A stretch of DNA of 64,000 nucleotides from Cyclobacterium xiamenense (GCF_009467825.1 NZ_WIOK01000003.1:124001-188000); one strand, 5' to 3'. Counted from the first letter of the stretch, positions 6,522 through 15,667 are shown. Notes: generated by a model from the letters alone, not told the origin. Program-made: numbers and translations.

Positions 6522-6541
6522 CCCTCCGCCGCGGCGGAGGG
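6522..6541. repeat. 20-bp perfect GC-rich palindrome
   Basis: CCCTCCGCCGCGGCGGAGGG is a perfect 20-bp palindrome with no loop. It has no adjacent T-tract, so it is not a standard terminator of the minus-strand phosphatase gene, which ends at 6648 and reads towards it. Confidence 0.6.
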
Positions 6542-6647
6542 ATTTGTACTCGCTGTGATTTTACACATACATTCCCAAATAATGCCGCATTCCGGATCAA
6601 ACCGAAAGCATTAAATCTTAAGACTAGCTAACTTCCCTTATAACCAA

Positions 6648-8291
6648 TCATTTCGCATCCACTATCTCACCGATCGGCTGACCGGAAGCTCCATTGGGAA
6701 GCCTGGTTTTTAGCAGCATGGCCAGCGTGGGGGCAATATCGGTGATGGTGGCATAGCGGCTGCTGCTTCCGGCCGGAACGCCCCAACCGTAAAATACAAT
6801 CGGTACATGCGTATCGTAAGTATAGCCGGTGCCGTGGGTGGTGCCCCGGACGGAATTGGTCAGCCAGGCCGGTTCCAATATGACCAGCACATCCCCGGAA
6901 GCCTTGTGGTTGAAGCCCATCTGAAGCAAATGTTTCCTGCCATGGTTGTATTCCAATCGTCTCAAGTCCTCCGCCGTGTAGGTTTCCTTAATTCCGTCAA
7001 AGCGCAGCAGGAAATCGGCGACTTCCTTTTGCATGTCGGCCAGCACCAGCCCCTTCTCTTTGGCCAGCTCCTGGTTTAAGAAGACCTGCTCGTTGGAGTA
7101 ATTGGAAATCCAGTCTCCCTCCCCAAATTGCTGATTGGTAAATCCTTTTAATTGGGTCAGTACAAAGCGCGTATCCAAGCTTCCGGCAGCCACCCGTTCG
7201 CTCTGCATGTAACTGACCACGTCCGCTACGCCATGGTCTGCCGTCAAAAACACCAGGTATTCGCCCTCGCCGATCTCCCGGTCCAGGTAATCAAAAAATT
7301 CCGCCAATTCCCGGTCCAGGCGTAGGTAATTGTCCTCCACCTCTACCGAAGAGGGGCCAAACCGGTGTCCGATATAATCGGTAGAAGAAAAACTCACCGC
7401 CAGAAAGTCCGTCTCTCCTCTTTTCCCCAATTGCTCCCCTTCCAGAGCGGCATAGGCCAGGTCCAGGGTGAGGGTATTGCCGTAGGGAGTGGTGCTGATC
7501 AGGCCCAGTCCTCCATTGTCCTCCGTCAAAGCGGGCAGTTCATAGGGAAAAGTAGGTGTTTCCATGCCAATGAAGGGCGATTCAAACGCATTGTCATCCG
7601 CTGCCCCCTGCACATAGGTTTCTACCGGAAATAGTGGCTCCCAGGTTTGGGACAAATAGTTCTGCGGTAATTTTCTGTCGTTAAAGGCCTTGACCCAATC
7701 CGGCAAGGCCTCGTAGTAATAAGTGGATGTCATGAATTCCCCGGTTTTGGCATCGTACCAGTAGGCATCCCCCATGTGTCCGGCTGGCAAGGCCGCCCCT
7801 CGGTCCTTAATGGCGATCCCAACCACTTTCGACCGCTTTCCGGTAGCAAACATCAGCTCATCCGTAATGGTACTGCTCAATAGGTTTTTGGGAGAAATCT
7901 CGCCACTCGAAGCGGTGCCGGCCACTCCTGTAACGGTACTGTCTTCGGCACAATACACCGTTCGTCCCAGCGACCGTACAAACCAATCGTTGCCAATGAT
8001 GCCATGGGTAGCCGGGGTAGTGCCGGTGTAAACGGAAGCATGTCCCGGGCCGGTGTAGGTGGGGATGTAATTGTAATGGCCATTTTGCATCATGAACCCT
8101 TCGTTCATCAGTCTTTTGAAGCCATCCTCCACGAACCGGTCCTGATAGCGGTAAAAATACTCCTGACGCATTTGGTCTACCACGATTCCTACGACCAGTT
8201 TGGGTCGTTCCACAGGAGCGGATGGCGTATCCTGAGCCCTGCCTACCTGAGAAAGGATCAACAGTCCCAGAACAATAATTTTTTTCATCAT
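6648..8291 (-). CDS. pafA: PafA-type alkaline phosphatase
   Basis: This secreted alkaline phosphatase-superfamily enzyme of 547 residues hydrolyses phosphate monoesters at two zinc ions in the periplasm. A Sec signal (KKIIVLGLLILSQVGRAQ) leads into the VDQMR metal site. The nucleophile is Thr80 in PTYTGPGHAS, with Asn101 in GIIGND and the Lys162/Arg164 pair in IAIKDRGAA that marks PafA monoesterases as opposed to NPP diesterases. TADHG and THGTG supply further ligands. I chose ATG 8291 over ATG 8315 because a -7 element (TATATTTG, 8320-8313) would put transcription start near 8306. It is monocistronic as far as seen. Confidence 0.9.
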   Translation of the reverse strand: MMKKIIVLGLLILSQVGRAQDTPSAPVERPKLVVGIVVDQMRQEYFYRYQDRFVEDGFKRLMNEGFMMQNGHYNYIPTYTGPGHASVYTGTTPATHGIIGNDWFVRSLGRTVYCAEDSTVTGVAGTASSGEISPKNLLSSTITDELMFATGKRSKVVGIAIKDRGAALPAGHMGDAYWYDAKTGEFMTSTYYYEALPDWVKAFNDRKLPQNYLSQTWEPLFPVETYVQGAADDNAFESPFIGMETPTFPYELPALTEDNGGLGLISTTPYGNTLTLDLAYAALEGEQLGKRGETDFLAVSFSSTDYIGHRFGPSSVEVEDNYLRLDRELAEFFDYLDREIGEGEYLVFLTADHGVADVVSYMQSERVAAGSLDTRFVLTQLKGFTNQQFGEGDWISNYSNEQVFLNQELAKEKGLVLADMQKEVADFLLRFDGIKETYTAEDLRRLEYNHGRKHLLQMGFNHKASGDVLVILEPAWLTNSVRGTTHGTGYTYDTHVPIVFYGWGVPAGSSSRYATITDIAPTLAMLLKTRLPNGASGQPIGEIVDAK

Positions 8292-8312
8292 GCTATTGGT
8301 TTCTGATATGCG

Positions 8313-8320
8313 CAAATATA
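8313..8320 (-). promoter_or_regulatory. -7 promoter element before pafA
   Basis: On the minus strand this reads TATATTTG, matching the Bacteroidota TAnnTTTG -7 consensus. The start site would be about 15 bases before the chosen ATG. I see no good -33 TTG at 19 bp spacing. Confidence 0.45.
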
Positions 8321-8412
8321 CCTTTTTGGCCCTTCAAGAGATGCATACCGAACCAAGTAATTCCTGTAAAATGGGATTAACGGCCGAAACTTCATCCCAG
8401 GTTCATCTGGAA

Positions 8413-9066
8413 TTAATCCCGGTTTTTCAGGTCTCCGTTTTTGATGGATTTGATGAATTGGGCCCAGGCAAAGGGATTGAGCAAGGGCAGGGGTCTTGGT
8501 CCATACCGGTCCAGGGTTTGCTGGGTCTGCTGGTTGGTAAATTGCCGGAAATTCTCGTTGCCGGAAGCGGGCATTTCTTCCGCCCAGCGGAGGAGTAACT
8601 GGGGGCTAAGGTTGCCCCGGTTGAGTGGAGGTTCCGCATCGATATTCACCGCCAAAATGGCATTTTTGAATTCCTCCTCGGTGGGATAGGGCATGACCTG
8701 CACCTCCTGCAGGGCGATTTCGTCCTGCACCATGGTGAGGATGTAGCTTACCTTATCTTCATCAATATCTTCCGGAATGGTAATCGTCTGTCGCTTGAGA
8801 CCAATAAAGGAAAAAACCACGCTGTCTCCCGCCAGCACGGGCATGGAAAAGTACCCGAACCGATTGCTGCTCGTTCCCCTGCCCTTTTTGGGCACGTAGA
8901 TGTTCACCCCGGGAATGGCCGTGGTACTGTCTGCATTCAAAATGACGCCCGACAGTTGCACTACCTTTCGCTCCGGCGTATCCTGGGCATTGGCCGGCAA
9001 GCAATGCGCCGCATACGCAACGAGGACGAGTAGGGCTATTCGTAAGTACTTTTTCACGTATCTCAT
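8413..9066 (-). CDS. Secreted protein with carboxypeptidase-regulatory-like domain
   Basis: The protein is 217 residues from the ATG at 9066, which gives a clean Sec signal (RIALLVLVAYAAHCLPANAQ). The open frame extends further up, but without a signal at its start. After the signal comes a CarboxypepD_reg-like beta-sandwich: VVQLSGVILNADSTTAIPGV, then VPKKGRGTSSNRFGYFSM and VVFSFIGLKRQTI. This fold is the N-terminal extension of SusC-type receptors but here stands alone. The C-terminal 80 residues (FRQFTNQQTQQTLDRYGP) have no recognised domain. It is probably periplasmic or outer-membrane associated. Function unknown. Confidence 0.75.
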   Translation of the reverse strand: MRYVKKYLRIALLVLVAYAAHCLPANAQDTPERKVVQLSGVILNADSTTAIPGVNIYVPKKGRGTSSNRFGYFSMPVLAGDSVVFSFIGLKRQTITIPEDIDEDKVSYILTMVQDEIALQEVQVMPYPTEEEFKNAILAVNIDAEPPLNRGNLSPQLLLRWAEEMPASGNENFRQFTNQQTQQTLDRYGPRPLPLLNPFAWAQFIKSIKNGDLKNRD

Positions 9067-9208
9067 TTTTCCAAAGGCCTGCCTCCCATCTTGGCATACA
9101 GTACGAAAGCAAGCCGGTTTTGTAACAAAGCCAATGATTTCACGATAATAAGAGAAATACACCTGAATTCATTAACTTCAACCGGTTTTATTTGTTAAAG
9201 TTAATTAA

Positions 9209-9592
9209 ATGCGCTTAAAAAACATAAGTTTAAGTTATGGGATGCGTGTCTTCAAGGCGCTTTCGGAAGAACCCCGGGTACGAATCCTCCATTTGCTGAT
9301 GCAAAACGAGGAATTGTGTATATCGGACATGGAACACATTCTGGATTTTACCCAGACCAAAACGAGTCGACACGTCACCTACTTAAAAAACGCGGGATTG
9401 ATCGGAAGCCGGAAAACCGATCAATGGACCTTCTACTACATTCTGGAGGAGGCCCAGGAAGTCCTGGGGCAAATTTTGAAATTTATCCAAAAAGACCAAA
9501 ACCTGCTCCGGGATCAGGAAATCTACGAAATCCTCTACTCCAACCGGGAACTGGCCAAAAACAAGATTGAAAACAACCTGTATCGAAAGTAA
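9209..9592 (+). CDS. ArsR-type winged-helix transcriptional regulator
   Basis: This 127-residue protein has the ArsR layout: VFKALSEEPRVRILHLLM (helices 1-2), LCISDMEHILDFTQTKTSRH (HTH with the SRH of the recognition helix), and a wing with GSRKTDQWTFYYI. No cysteine cluster of the metal-sensing ELCVCD type is present; the equivalent is LCISD with a single Cys. Metal sensing by the classical site is therefore unlikely. It lies divergent from the regulatory-domain protein and six bases before the YjjG-type nucleotidase gene, with which it is probably co-transcribed. Confidence 0.85.
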   Translation: MRLKNISLSYGMRVFKALSEEPRVRILHLLMQNEELCISDMEHILDFTQTKTSRHVTYLKNAGLIGSRKTDQWTFYYILEEAQEVLGQILKFIQKDQNLLRDQEIYEILYSNRELAKNKIENNLYRK

Positions 9593-9598
9593 CTTTCC

Positions 9599-10294
9599 AT
9601 GAAACCTTACCGCCACCTGCTTTTTGATTTGGACCATACCCTATGGGATTACGACAGCAATGTGAGGGATTCCCTCACGGAATTGTATGCGCAGCACCGA
9701 TTGGCCGAACTGGGTACCGCTACGTTTGAGGCGTTTTTTGAGGCCTTTCAGGCCACCAACCTGGAGCTCTGGGATCAGTTTAACCGTGGGCAGGTGGATC
9801 GAGATCAGCTGCGGGCCATCCGATTCCCGAAGGTCTTTACCCGAGCTCAGCTCTCAGAGGCCCATATTCCCCGATCCCTGGAAGACGATTTTATCCGCCT
9901 TACCTCTTCCAAGGCAAAGGTAATGGATCAGGCCGTGGAAATGTTGCACTACCTGGGCGAAACCTACGATTTACACATCGTCACCAATGGGTTTAACGAG
10001 AGCCAATACGCCAAATTAAAAGCCTCCGGGCTCGACAAGCATTTCAAAGTAGTGGTTACCTCCGAATCTTCTGGGTTTCGAAAACCCGATCAGCGTATTT
10101 TTGCCCATACCCTCCGGGAAATCGGCACCCTTCCCAACGAATGCCTGATGATCGGGGACAACCCTACCTCGGATATCCTCGGCGCCAAAAATGCCTCCAT
10201 CGATCAGGTACATTTTAATCCCAGGGGCCTAAAAAGCCCGGTTCCCGCTACCTTTACCATCCGCCACCTTTCGGAATTAAAAACCTTCCTTTGA
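9599..10294 (+). CDS. yjjG: YjjG-family HAD noncanonical pyrimidine nucleotidase
   Basis: This 231-residue haloacid dehalogenase-family phosphatase has motif I LLFDLDHTLWDYD (nucleophile first Asp), motif II VTNGF, motif III lysine in GFRKPD and motif IV MIGDNPTSDILGAKN. The WDYDSN context and alpha-helical cap are typical of the YjjG group, which dephosphorylates non-canonical nucleoside monophosphates such as 5-fluoro-dUMP and dUMP, a house-cleaning role in the cytoplasm. It follows the ArsR-type gene by six bases. Confidence 0.88.
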   Translation: MKPYRHLLFDLDHTLWDYDSNVRDSLTELYAQHRLAELGTATFEAFFEAFQATNLELWDQFNRGQVDRDQLRAIRFPKVFTRAQLSEAHIPRSLEDDFIRLTSSKAKVMDQAVEMLHYLGETYDLHIVTNGFNESQYAKLKASGLDKHFKVVVTSESSGFRKPDQRIFAHTLREIGTLPNECLMIGDNPTSDILGAKNASIDQVHFNPRGLKSPVPATFTIRHLSELKTFL

Positions 10295-10370
10295 ACCCTG
10301 CGCAGGAGCAGTTCGTTGTTAACGTGTACACGCTATAAAACCATTTCTTGCACCAAAACACCGACACTTT

Positions 10371-12002
10371 ATGCTTAAAGGCTTTTTTACCGTACCCGAA
10401 CCAAGCAATGAACCCGTAAAAGACTATGCACCCGGCTCACCGGAAAGGGCCGCTCTTCAGGAGGCCATCGCCGCTGCACGTTCGCAGGTGAAAGACATTC
10501 CCATGTACATCGGCGGGGAGGAAATCCGAACGGAAAAGACCCAATCCCTGCACCCTCCTCACGATCACAAGCACTTATTGGGGCATTTTCACGAAGGAGA
10601 CAAGGGCCACGTCACCCAGGCGATAAACGCTGCATTGGGAGCCAAACATGCCTGGGAAAACATGCAATGGGAGCAACGGGCAGCTATTTTTCTGAAGGCG
10701 GCCGACTTGCTCGCGGGGCCCTACCGACACCGGATCAATGCCGCCACCATGCTGGGACAATCCAAAAATGCCTTCCAGGCGGAGATCGATGCGGCTTGCG
10801 AGTTGATCGATTTTCTGCGGTTCAACGTGAAATTTATGTCCGAAATCTATGCACAACAGCCGCCTATCAGTGGGAATGGCGTCTGGAACCGCACCGAACA
10901 CCGGCCGCTGGAAGGATTCGTTTTTGCCATTACTCCGTTTAATTTCACGGCAATTGCCGGCAACCTGCCGACGGCACCAGCCATGATGGGAAATACAGTC
11001 ATCTGGAAACCGGCCCATACCCAGATCTATGCAGCCCAAGTGTTGATGCAGGTATTCCAAGAGGCAGGGGTACCGGATGGTGTCATCAACCTCATCTACG
11101 TGGATGGACCGGATGCCGGAGAAGTGATTTTCTCGCATCCCGATTTTGCAGGGCTGCATTTTACCGGATCCACGGGGGTGTTTCAGCATCTATGGAAAAC
11201 CATCGGGGCGAACATTGCGCTGTACAAAACGTATCCGCGCATCGTGGGCGAAACGGGCGGCAAGGACTTTGTGATCGCCCACAAATCGGCCGATCCGAAG
11301 GCAGTGGCCACGGCCCTCAGCCGGGGGGCCTTTGAATACCAGGGGCAAAAATGCAGCGCGGCTTCCCGGGCCTATATTCCTACCAATCTATGGGAACAGG
11401 TAAAGGACTTTTTGCTGGCAGACCTGGCTTCCATGAAGATGGGAGGGCCGGAGGATTTTGGCAATTTCATCAATGCCGTTATCGATGAAAAAGCCTTTGA
11501 TAAGATCAGCGGATACATCGAGGCAGCAAAAAAAGCGGATCAGGTGGAAGTAATTGCCGGAGGTACCTGCGACAAATCCAAGGGATATTTTATCGAGCCT
11601 ACGGTACTACTGGTGCAGGATCCCCTGTACACTACCATGGTTGAGGAAATCTTCGGTCCCGTGCTGAGTATTTACGTCTACCAGGAAAACCATTACGAAG
11701 AAGCCCTGGAACTGGTCAATCAGACCTCCCCCTATGCGCTTACCGGCGCGGTCTTTTCCAGGGACCGATACGCCATCGAACTGGCCACTTCCAACTTGCG
11801 GCATGCAGCCGGTAATTTCTACATCAACGACAAGCCTACCGGAGCGGTGGTGGGGCAACAGCCCTTTGGAGGCGCACGGGCTTCCGGTACCAACGATAAG
11901 GCAGGCTCCATGATTAACCTGCTGCGTTGGGTTTCTCCCCGCACCATTAAGGAAACCTTTGTCAGCGCCACGGATTACCGCTACCCCTTTTTAGGAGAAT
12001 AG
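10371..12002 (+). CDS. pruA: L-glutamate gamma-semialdehyde (1-pyrroline-5-carboxylate) dehydrogenase
   Basis: This 543-residue NAD-dependent aldehyde dehydrogenase carries out the second step of proline breakdown, oxidising glutamate semialdehyde to glutamate. It is the single-domain form, as in eukaryotes and Bacteroidota, not the PutA fusion. Visible motifs are FAITPFNFTAIAGNLPTAPA, WKPA (Lys213), FTGST, the general base Glu294 in GETGGKDFV, nucleophile Cys328 in YQGQKCSAASRAY, and EEIFGPVLSIYVY. No proline dehydrogenase gene lies nearby. A strong hairpin terminator follows within 50 bases. Confidence 0.95.
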   Translation: MLKGFFTVPEPSNEPVKDYAPGSPERAALQEAIAAARSQVKDIPMYIGGEEIRTEKTQSLHPPHDHKHLLGHFHEGDKGHVTQAINAALGAKHAWENMQWEQRAAIFLKAADLLAGPYRHRINAATMLGQSKNAFQAEIDAACELIDFLRFNVKFMSEIYAQQPPISGNGVWNRTEHRPLEGFVFAITPFNFTAIAGNLPTAPAMMGNTVIWKPAHTQIYAAQVLMQVFQEAGVPDGVINLIYVDGPDAGEVIFSHPDFAGLHFTGSTGVFQHLWKTIGANIALYKTYPRIVGETGGKDFVIAHKSADPKAVATALSRGAFEYQGQKCSAASRAYIPTNLWEQVKDFLLADLASMKMGGPEDFGNFINAVIDEKAFDKISGYIEAAKKADQVEVIAGGTCDKSKGYFIEPTVLLVQDPLYTTMVEEIFGPVLSIYVYQENHYEEALELVNQTSPYALTGAVFSRDRYAIELATSNLRHAAGNFYINDKPTGAVVGQQPFGGARASGTNDKAGSMINLLRWVSPRTIKETFVSATDYRYPFLGE

Positions 12003-12014
12003 CAACCGGACACA

Positions 12015-12050
12015 AAAAGCGCATGGTTTCCCGAGGAGCCATGCGCTTTT
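12015..12050. terminator. Bidirectional terminator between pruA and the histidine kinase
   Basis: A 12-bp perfect stem AAAAGCGCATGG/CCATGCGCTTTT with a 12-base loop lies between two convergent genes. T-runs on both strands suit termination in both directions. Confidence 0.85.
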
Positions 12051-12079
12051 TATTTGTAGACGGACGGTCCCCTTACGGC

Positions 12080-13288
12080 TCACTCCTCGGCTTCCCGCAC
12101 ACCCAGCAATACGATCCGAAAAGTTGTCCCCTTTCCCAGTTCGGAGGCATTGACGAAAATACGACCATTGTGGTAGCCTTCAATGATCCGCTTTGCCAGG
12201 GTAAGTCCCAGGCCCCAGCCGCGTTGCCGGGTGGTAAAGCCGGGGTTAAATACCTTTCCAAACATTTTCTTCTCAATGCCTTTTCCGGTATCGCTGATAT
12301 CGACAAACACGTATTTTTCGCTCTCCTTCACGATGTTGATGTGAATCGCACCTTGCCCTTTCATGGCATCTACTGCATTTTTGCAAATATTTTCAATGAC
12401 CCATTCAAACAGGGAGCGGTTCATCTGCGCATAGATGTCTTCCGCATGGGAATTGAGATCCATGCTTACCTTACTAGAAATCCGCGGCCGCAGGTAACTG
12501 ATGGCGTCTCCGATGACCTGATACACATTTTCGGGTTTGATTACCGGCGTGCTGCCAATATTACTGAAGCGCTCGGTCACCATGCTTAGCTTGTGGATAT
12601 CCTTCTCCAGCTCCTGAATCACCTCCTGATTTTCCTCAAATACGGGAGAATTACGCAGGTAATCTACCCAGGCCATGAGGGAGGCAAGGGGGGTTCCCAA
12701 CTGATGGGCGGTCTCCTTGGTAAGGCCTGCCCAGAGGCGGTTTTGTTCGGCCACCTTGCTTTGGTTAAAGAAAGCGTAAGCAAGAATGCCAAAAACCAAA
12801 ATCACCGAAAGCTGCACGTAGGGGTAGTACTGAAGACGGGTGAGCAGGTCGGAGTTTCTGTAGAAAATAAAGGCATCGTCCGAGAGACGTATGGGCTCGT
12901 AAAGCTCCTTCATCGAAGCCAGTTCTTCGAGTAGTTGTTGCTTCTTTTCCTCCTCGGTACTGTTTTTTCGGAAGTGAACGTTTTTGTACTCAATCGGCTC
13001 CCCCGCTGCATTCACGGTGATGACGGGTATGGACCTGTTTTCCTGGATGATTACCTGAAAGACGAAAGTCAGGTTATCGGAGTTGACAGAGGCATATTCC
13101 AGTGCCTCGGCGTACAGGTCTACCTGCCGCCTCTCCCGTATCTTCAGCTCCTCCACCAGGGTATTGGTGTAGTAGATAGACCCCAGGCCAATAATGATGG
13201 AAAAGGCAAATACCGCCCATTTTACCTTCCCCCTGTTTTTGTAGAGATCCAGTGATGTCAGGTCTTGAAATTTTCTCTTCATTGGCAA
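12080..13288 (-). CDS. Membrane-bound orphan sensor histidine kinase
   Basis: These 402 residues form a classical sensor kinase. There is a transmembrane helix at about 22-40, a periplasmic sensor segment of about 115 residues with no named fold, and a second helix at about 155-175. The dimerisation box KETAHQLGTPLASLMAWVDY follows (phospho-accepting His195; HQLGTPL is the form usual in Bacteroidota), then an ATPase with ICKNAVDAM (N box), ISDTGKGIEKKMFGKVFNPG (G1/F) and RGWGLGLTLAKRII (G2). No response regulator gene is adjacent. It runs convergently towards pruA. The signal sensed is unknown. Confidence 0.88.
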   Translation of the reverse strand: MPMKRKFQDLTSLDLYKNRGKVKWAVFAFSIIIGLGSIYYTNTLVEELKIRERRQVDLYAEALEYASVNSDNLTFVFQVIIQENRSIPVITVNAAGEPIEYKNVHFRKNSTEEEKKQQLLEELASMKELYEPIRLSDDAFIFYRNSDLLTRLQYYPYVQLSVILVFGILAYAFFNQSKVAEQNRLWAGLTKETAHQLGTPLASLMAWVDYLRNSPVFEENQEVIQELEKDIHKLSMVTERFSNIGSTPVIKPENVYQVIGDAISYLRPRISSKVSMDLNSHAEDIYAQMNRSLFEWVIENICKNAVDAMKGQGAIHINIVKESEKYVFVDISDTGKGIEKKMFGKVFNPGFTTRQRGWGLGLTLAKRIIEGYHNGRIFVNASELGKGTTFRIVLLGVREAEE

Positions 13289-13406
13289 AAGATGTTTCCG
13301 AACTTAAAGAAGTTCCTATTCAGAAACAATAGTTACGCGTCATTATTGCTTCGGAGTGGAAAAAAATCCACCGGTAGCAGGACCCCCACTTGGCCGTGAA
13401 AAATTC

Positions 13407-14720
13407 TTAGTTATTGTCGGTGAGCCATTTCCAGAGCACCTTGTAGCCCACCTTGGTACCGTGCACCAGAATACCGATCCGGTAAATCTTCCCGGCCATC
13501 CAGGTAGTGACCAAAAAACCGGCCACCAATAAGGCGATGGAAAGGGCCAATTGGTGCCAGGGCACCCCAAAACTCACCCGACCCATCATGGCTACCGGAG
13601 AGGTAAAGGGTATGATGGAAAGCCAATACGACACGCGGCTGTTGGGATCGTCCAACACAAAAATAAACAAGCCCATGTAGGCGATCAAGAGCGGGATGGT
13701 TACCGGAAACATGAACTGTTGCGCATCCGAGGGACTGTCTACCGCCGCGCCTATGGCCGCAAAAAACGCCCCGTAAAGCAGGTAGCCGCCGACGAAGTAG
13801 ATCAGGAATGCGAGCGTTAACTGCAGAAAGTCAATTCCCTGAAGCAATTGCAGCATTTCGCCGACATCCTGCTGCCCAGTATCCGGAAATACTCCCGGCT
13901 GCCCCGACATCTCCATGAGTTGTTGCTGCGGCATTTTCATCCCGAAGTAGCCCATGACCAGGGACGAAACGGCGCCGATAAGCACGATCCATATCAAAAA
14001 CTGCGTCAATCCCACCGCTCCGATTCCCAGAATCTTGCCCATCATCAGCTGAAAGGGTTTCAGCGAGGATACCAGAATCTCAATGATCCGGCTGGATTTT
14101 TCTTCGATGACCCCTTGCATGATTTGGTTCCCATAGACAAAAATGAACGTATAGATCAGTATGCCAGCAATGAAGCCCACCGCATAGTTGACCACGGCGT
14201 GGGAAACGCGGTCCCCTCCCGGTTCCCCCACGATCACCGACTGCACGGAAACATCGGTTTTCAAGGCGGAAAGCACGGCCGGATCAATTCCAGAGTTAAA
14301 CAGGCGAAGCTCTTCAATTTTTTGCTCCAGGGCGGCCTCCAGGCTCGCGATGGTCGTAAGCGAAGGGGTTTCTTCGCAGTAAAAAACGATGCCCTTCGGA
14401 TTTTCCAGGTCCAGTCTGGGGATGTACAGCAAACCAAACCGCTGTCCTTCTTCGACCAGAACTTTGGCTGCTTCCCGGTCGAGTCCCTCGTAGGAAAACG
14501 CATACATTTCGTTGCTTTCGAGAAAATAGGCATTGTTTTCGTCCACCACCTCGATAAAGCGCCGGCTCTCGGTGGGCAGGTCGGTCAGTGCAATCCAGAG
14601 AAACAATCCCAGGATGGTGGGAAAAATCAAGGGCGTGATGAGCGTGGCGAGTAAAAACGACCGTTTCTTTACCCGGGCCAGGTACTCTCGTTTGATGACT
14701 AGCAGAATTTTACCCGGCAT
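13407..14720 (-). CDS. ABC-2-type exporter permease (NatB-like)
   Basis: The permease has 437 residues from ATG 14720. That start overlaps the end of the ATPase gene by 11 bases and gives the usual KREYLARVKKRSFLLATLIT entry; an ATG 12 codons earlier is possible. After the first transmembrane helix comes a large extracytoplasmic domain (about residues 45-180), then five helices, with YGNQIMQGVIEEKSSRIIEI between the first two, a conserved motif of the NatB/ABC2_membrane_3 group. With the preceding ATPase it makes a complete exporter. The substrate is not evident; NatAB of Bacillus moves Na+. Confidence 0.85.
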   Translation of the reverse strand: MPGKILLVIKREYLARVKKRSFLLATLITPLIFPTILGLFLWIALTDLPTESRRFIEVVDENNAYFLESNEMYAFSYEGLDREAAKVLVEEGQRFGLLYIPRLDLENPKGIVFYCEETPSLTTIASLEAALEQKIEELRLFNSGIDPAVLSALKTDVSVQSVIVGEPGGDRVSHAVVNYAVGFIAGILIYTFIFVYGNQIMQGVIEEKSSRIIEILVSSLKPFQLMMGKILGIGAVGLTQFLIWIVLIGAVSSLVMGYFGMKMPQQQLMEMSGQPGVFPDTGQQDVGEMLQLLQGIDFLQLTLAFLIYFVGGYLLYGAFFAAIGAAVDSPSDAQQFMFPVTIPLLIAYMGLFIFVLDDPNSRVSYWLSIIPFTSPVAMMGRVSFGVPWHQLALSIALLVAGFLVTTWMAGKIYRIGILVHGTKVGYKVLWKWLTDNN

Positions 14721-15612
14721 GACTCTCGTTGATTTTTTGAATGAATATTTCCTCAATGCTGGGGATGATCTCTTCGAATCCCAGGATTTCGCCCTGCTCC
14801 ATCAGCTCCCGCAGCAGCGAATTGGGCTGCCGTCCCTGAAGCTCCACGGTAAATTCCACCCATCCTTCCCTACGGACGACGTCTTCCCAGGGAAGGGACA
14901 TAGTGGGCGTCTCCGGAATTAGTTTTACGAGGAACCGGTTGGTCTTTGCTTCGTCCTTTATCGTTTTTACCGGACCGTCGAGAACTTTACGGGCCCGGTT
15001 GATTAGAGCTATTTGGTCGCAGAGCAATTCTACCGACTCCATGCGGTGGGTGGACAGGATAATGGTGGTACCCAGACGCTTTAATTCCAGAATTTCGTTT
15101 TTGATTATTTCTGCATTGACCGGATCAAAGCCCGAGAAGGGCTCGTCGAGAATTAACAGGTCCGGCTGGTGGATCACGGTGGCGATGAACTGCACTTTCT
15201 GCGCCATGCCTTTGGACAGGTCTTGTATTTTATTTTCTTTCCAGCGGGTCAGATCCAATTTATCCAGCCAACGGTTTATCCGCAGCAGGGCTTCCTGCTT
15301 TTTGAGTCCTTTGATTTGGGCAAAATACAGGAGCTGTTCGGTTACTTTCATCGCTTTGTACAGCCCTCTTTCCTCGGGCAGGTAGCCGATGTCCCGCACG
15401 TGCCGCATGCGCAGCGGTTCGCCTTTAATCCGAATGTCCCCGGAATCCTGTTCGATAATCTGGTTAACGATGCGGATGAAGGTGGTCTTTCCGGCTCCGT
15501 TGGGCCCCAAAAGCCCAAAAATGAGCCCTTGCTCAACGGAGAGGTCAAAGTCTTTCAGGGCTTGATGTGCCCCATAGGATTTATTTAACGAACGGACGTG
15601 TAACAGTTCCAA
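14710..15612 (-). CDS. ABC transporter ATP-binding protein (NatA-like)
   Basis: This 300-residue cytoplasmic ATPase has Walker [16 protein letters not shown], a signature motif LSKGMAQKVQ (a NatA-type variant of LSGGQ), Walker B LLILDEPFSGFDPVN and the switch His in STHRMES. After residue 215 it has the C-terminal DUF4162-type extension found in exporters of this class. It overlaps and drives the permease gene that follows. Confidence 0.9.
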   Translation of the reverse strand: MELLHVRSLNKSYGAHQALKDFDLSVEQGLIFGLLGPNGAGKTTFIRIVNQIIEQDSGDIRIKGEPLRMRHVRDIGYLPEERGLYKAMKVTEQLLYFAQIKGLKKQEALLRINRWLDKLDLTRWKENKIQDLSKGMAQKVQFIATVIHQPDLLILDEPFSGFDPVNAEIIKNEILELKRLGTTIILSTHRMESVELLCDQIALINRARKVLDGPVKTIKDEAKTNRFLVKLIPETPTMSLPWEDVVRREGWVEFTVELQGRQPNSLLRELMEQGEILGFEEIIPSIEEIFIQKINESHAG

Positions 15613-15667
15613 CAGAAGTAAAATTTAATCGTCTCTTTCCAACCCAAAAACAAACAACGGGAAGTTC

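Larger units (their letters stand above)
5942..6647. other. Non-coding stretch with clustered hairpin repeats
   Basis: I find no convincing gene. Hairpins are AACCCC-ATCC-GGGGTT (6098-6113), CCGTGGG-CTGCA-CCCACGG (6139-6157), AGGCC-CTTCA-GGCCT (6170-6184), GAAGCC-TGAAG-GGCTTC (6309-6325) and CCCCGGG-CGAAA-CCCGGGG (6337-6355). The two CTTCAGGC/GCCTGAAG units face each other across about 125 bp. A 20-bp perfect palindrome lies at 6522-6541. The bracketed core has a minus-strand fragment of about 28 codons (6204-6290) with no start and no recognised match. Confidence 0.6.

Noticed and set aside
6575-6599. 25-base stretch similar (21 of 25) to the end of the hipT gene at 1646-1670
   Set aside because: It is too short to call a gene remnant or duplication without a genome-wide search.
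10575-11189. Long minus-strand open frame (204 codons)
   Set aside because: It is antisense to pruA and has no recognisable features.
13848-14654. Long plus-strand open frame (268 codons)
   Set aside because: It lies wholly antisense to the ABC permease, is rich in His/Gln/Arg as expected of a shadow frame, and has no domain.
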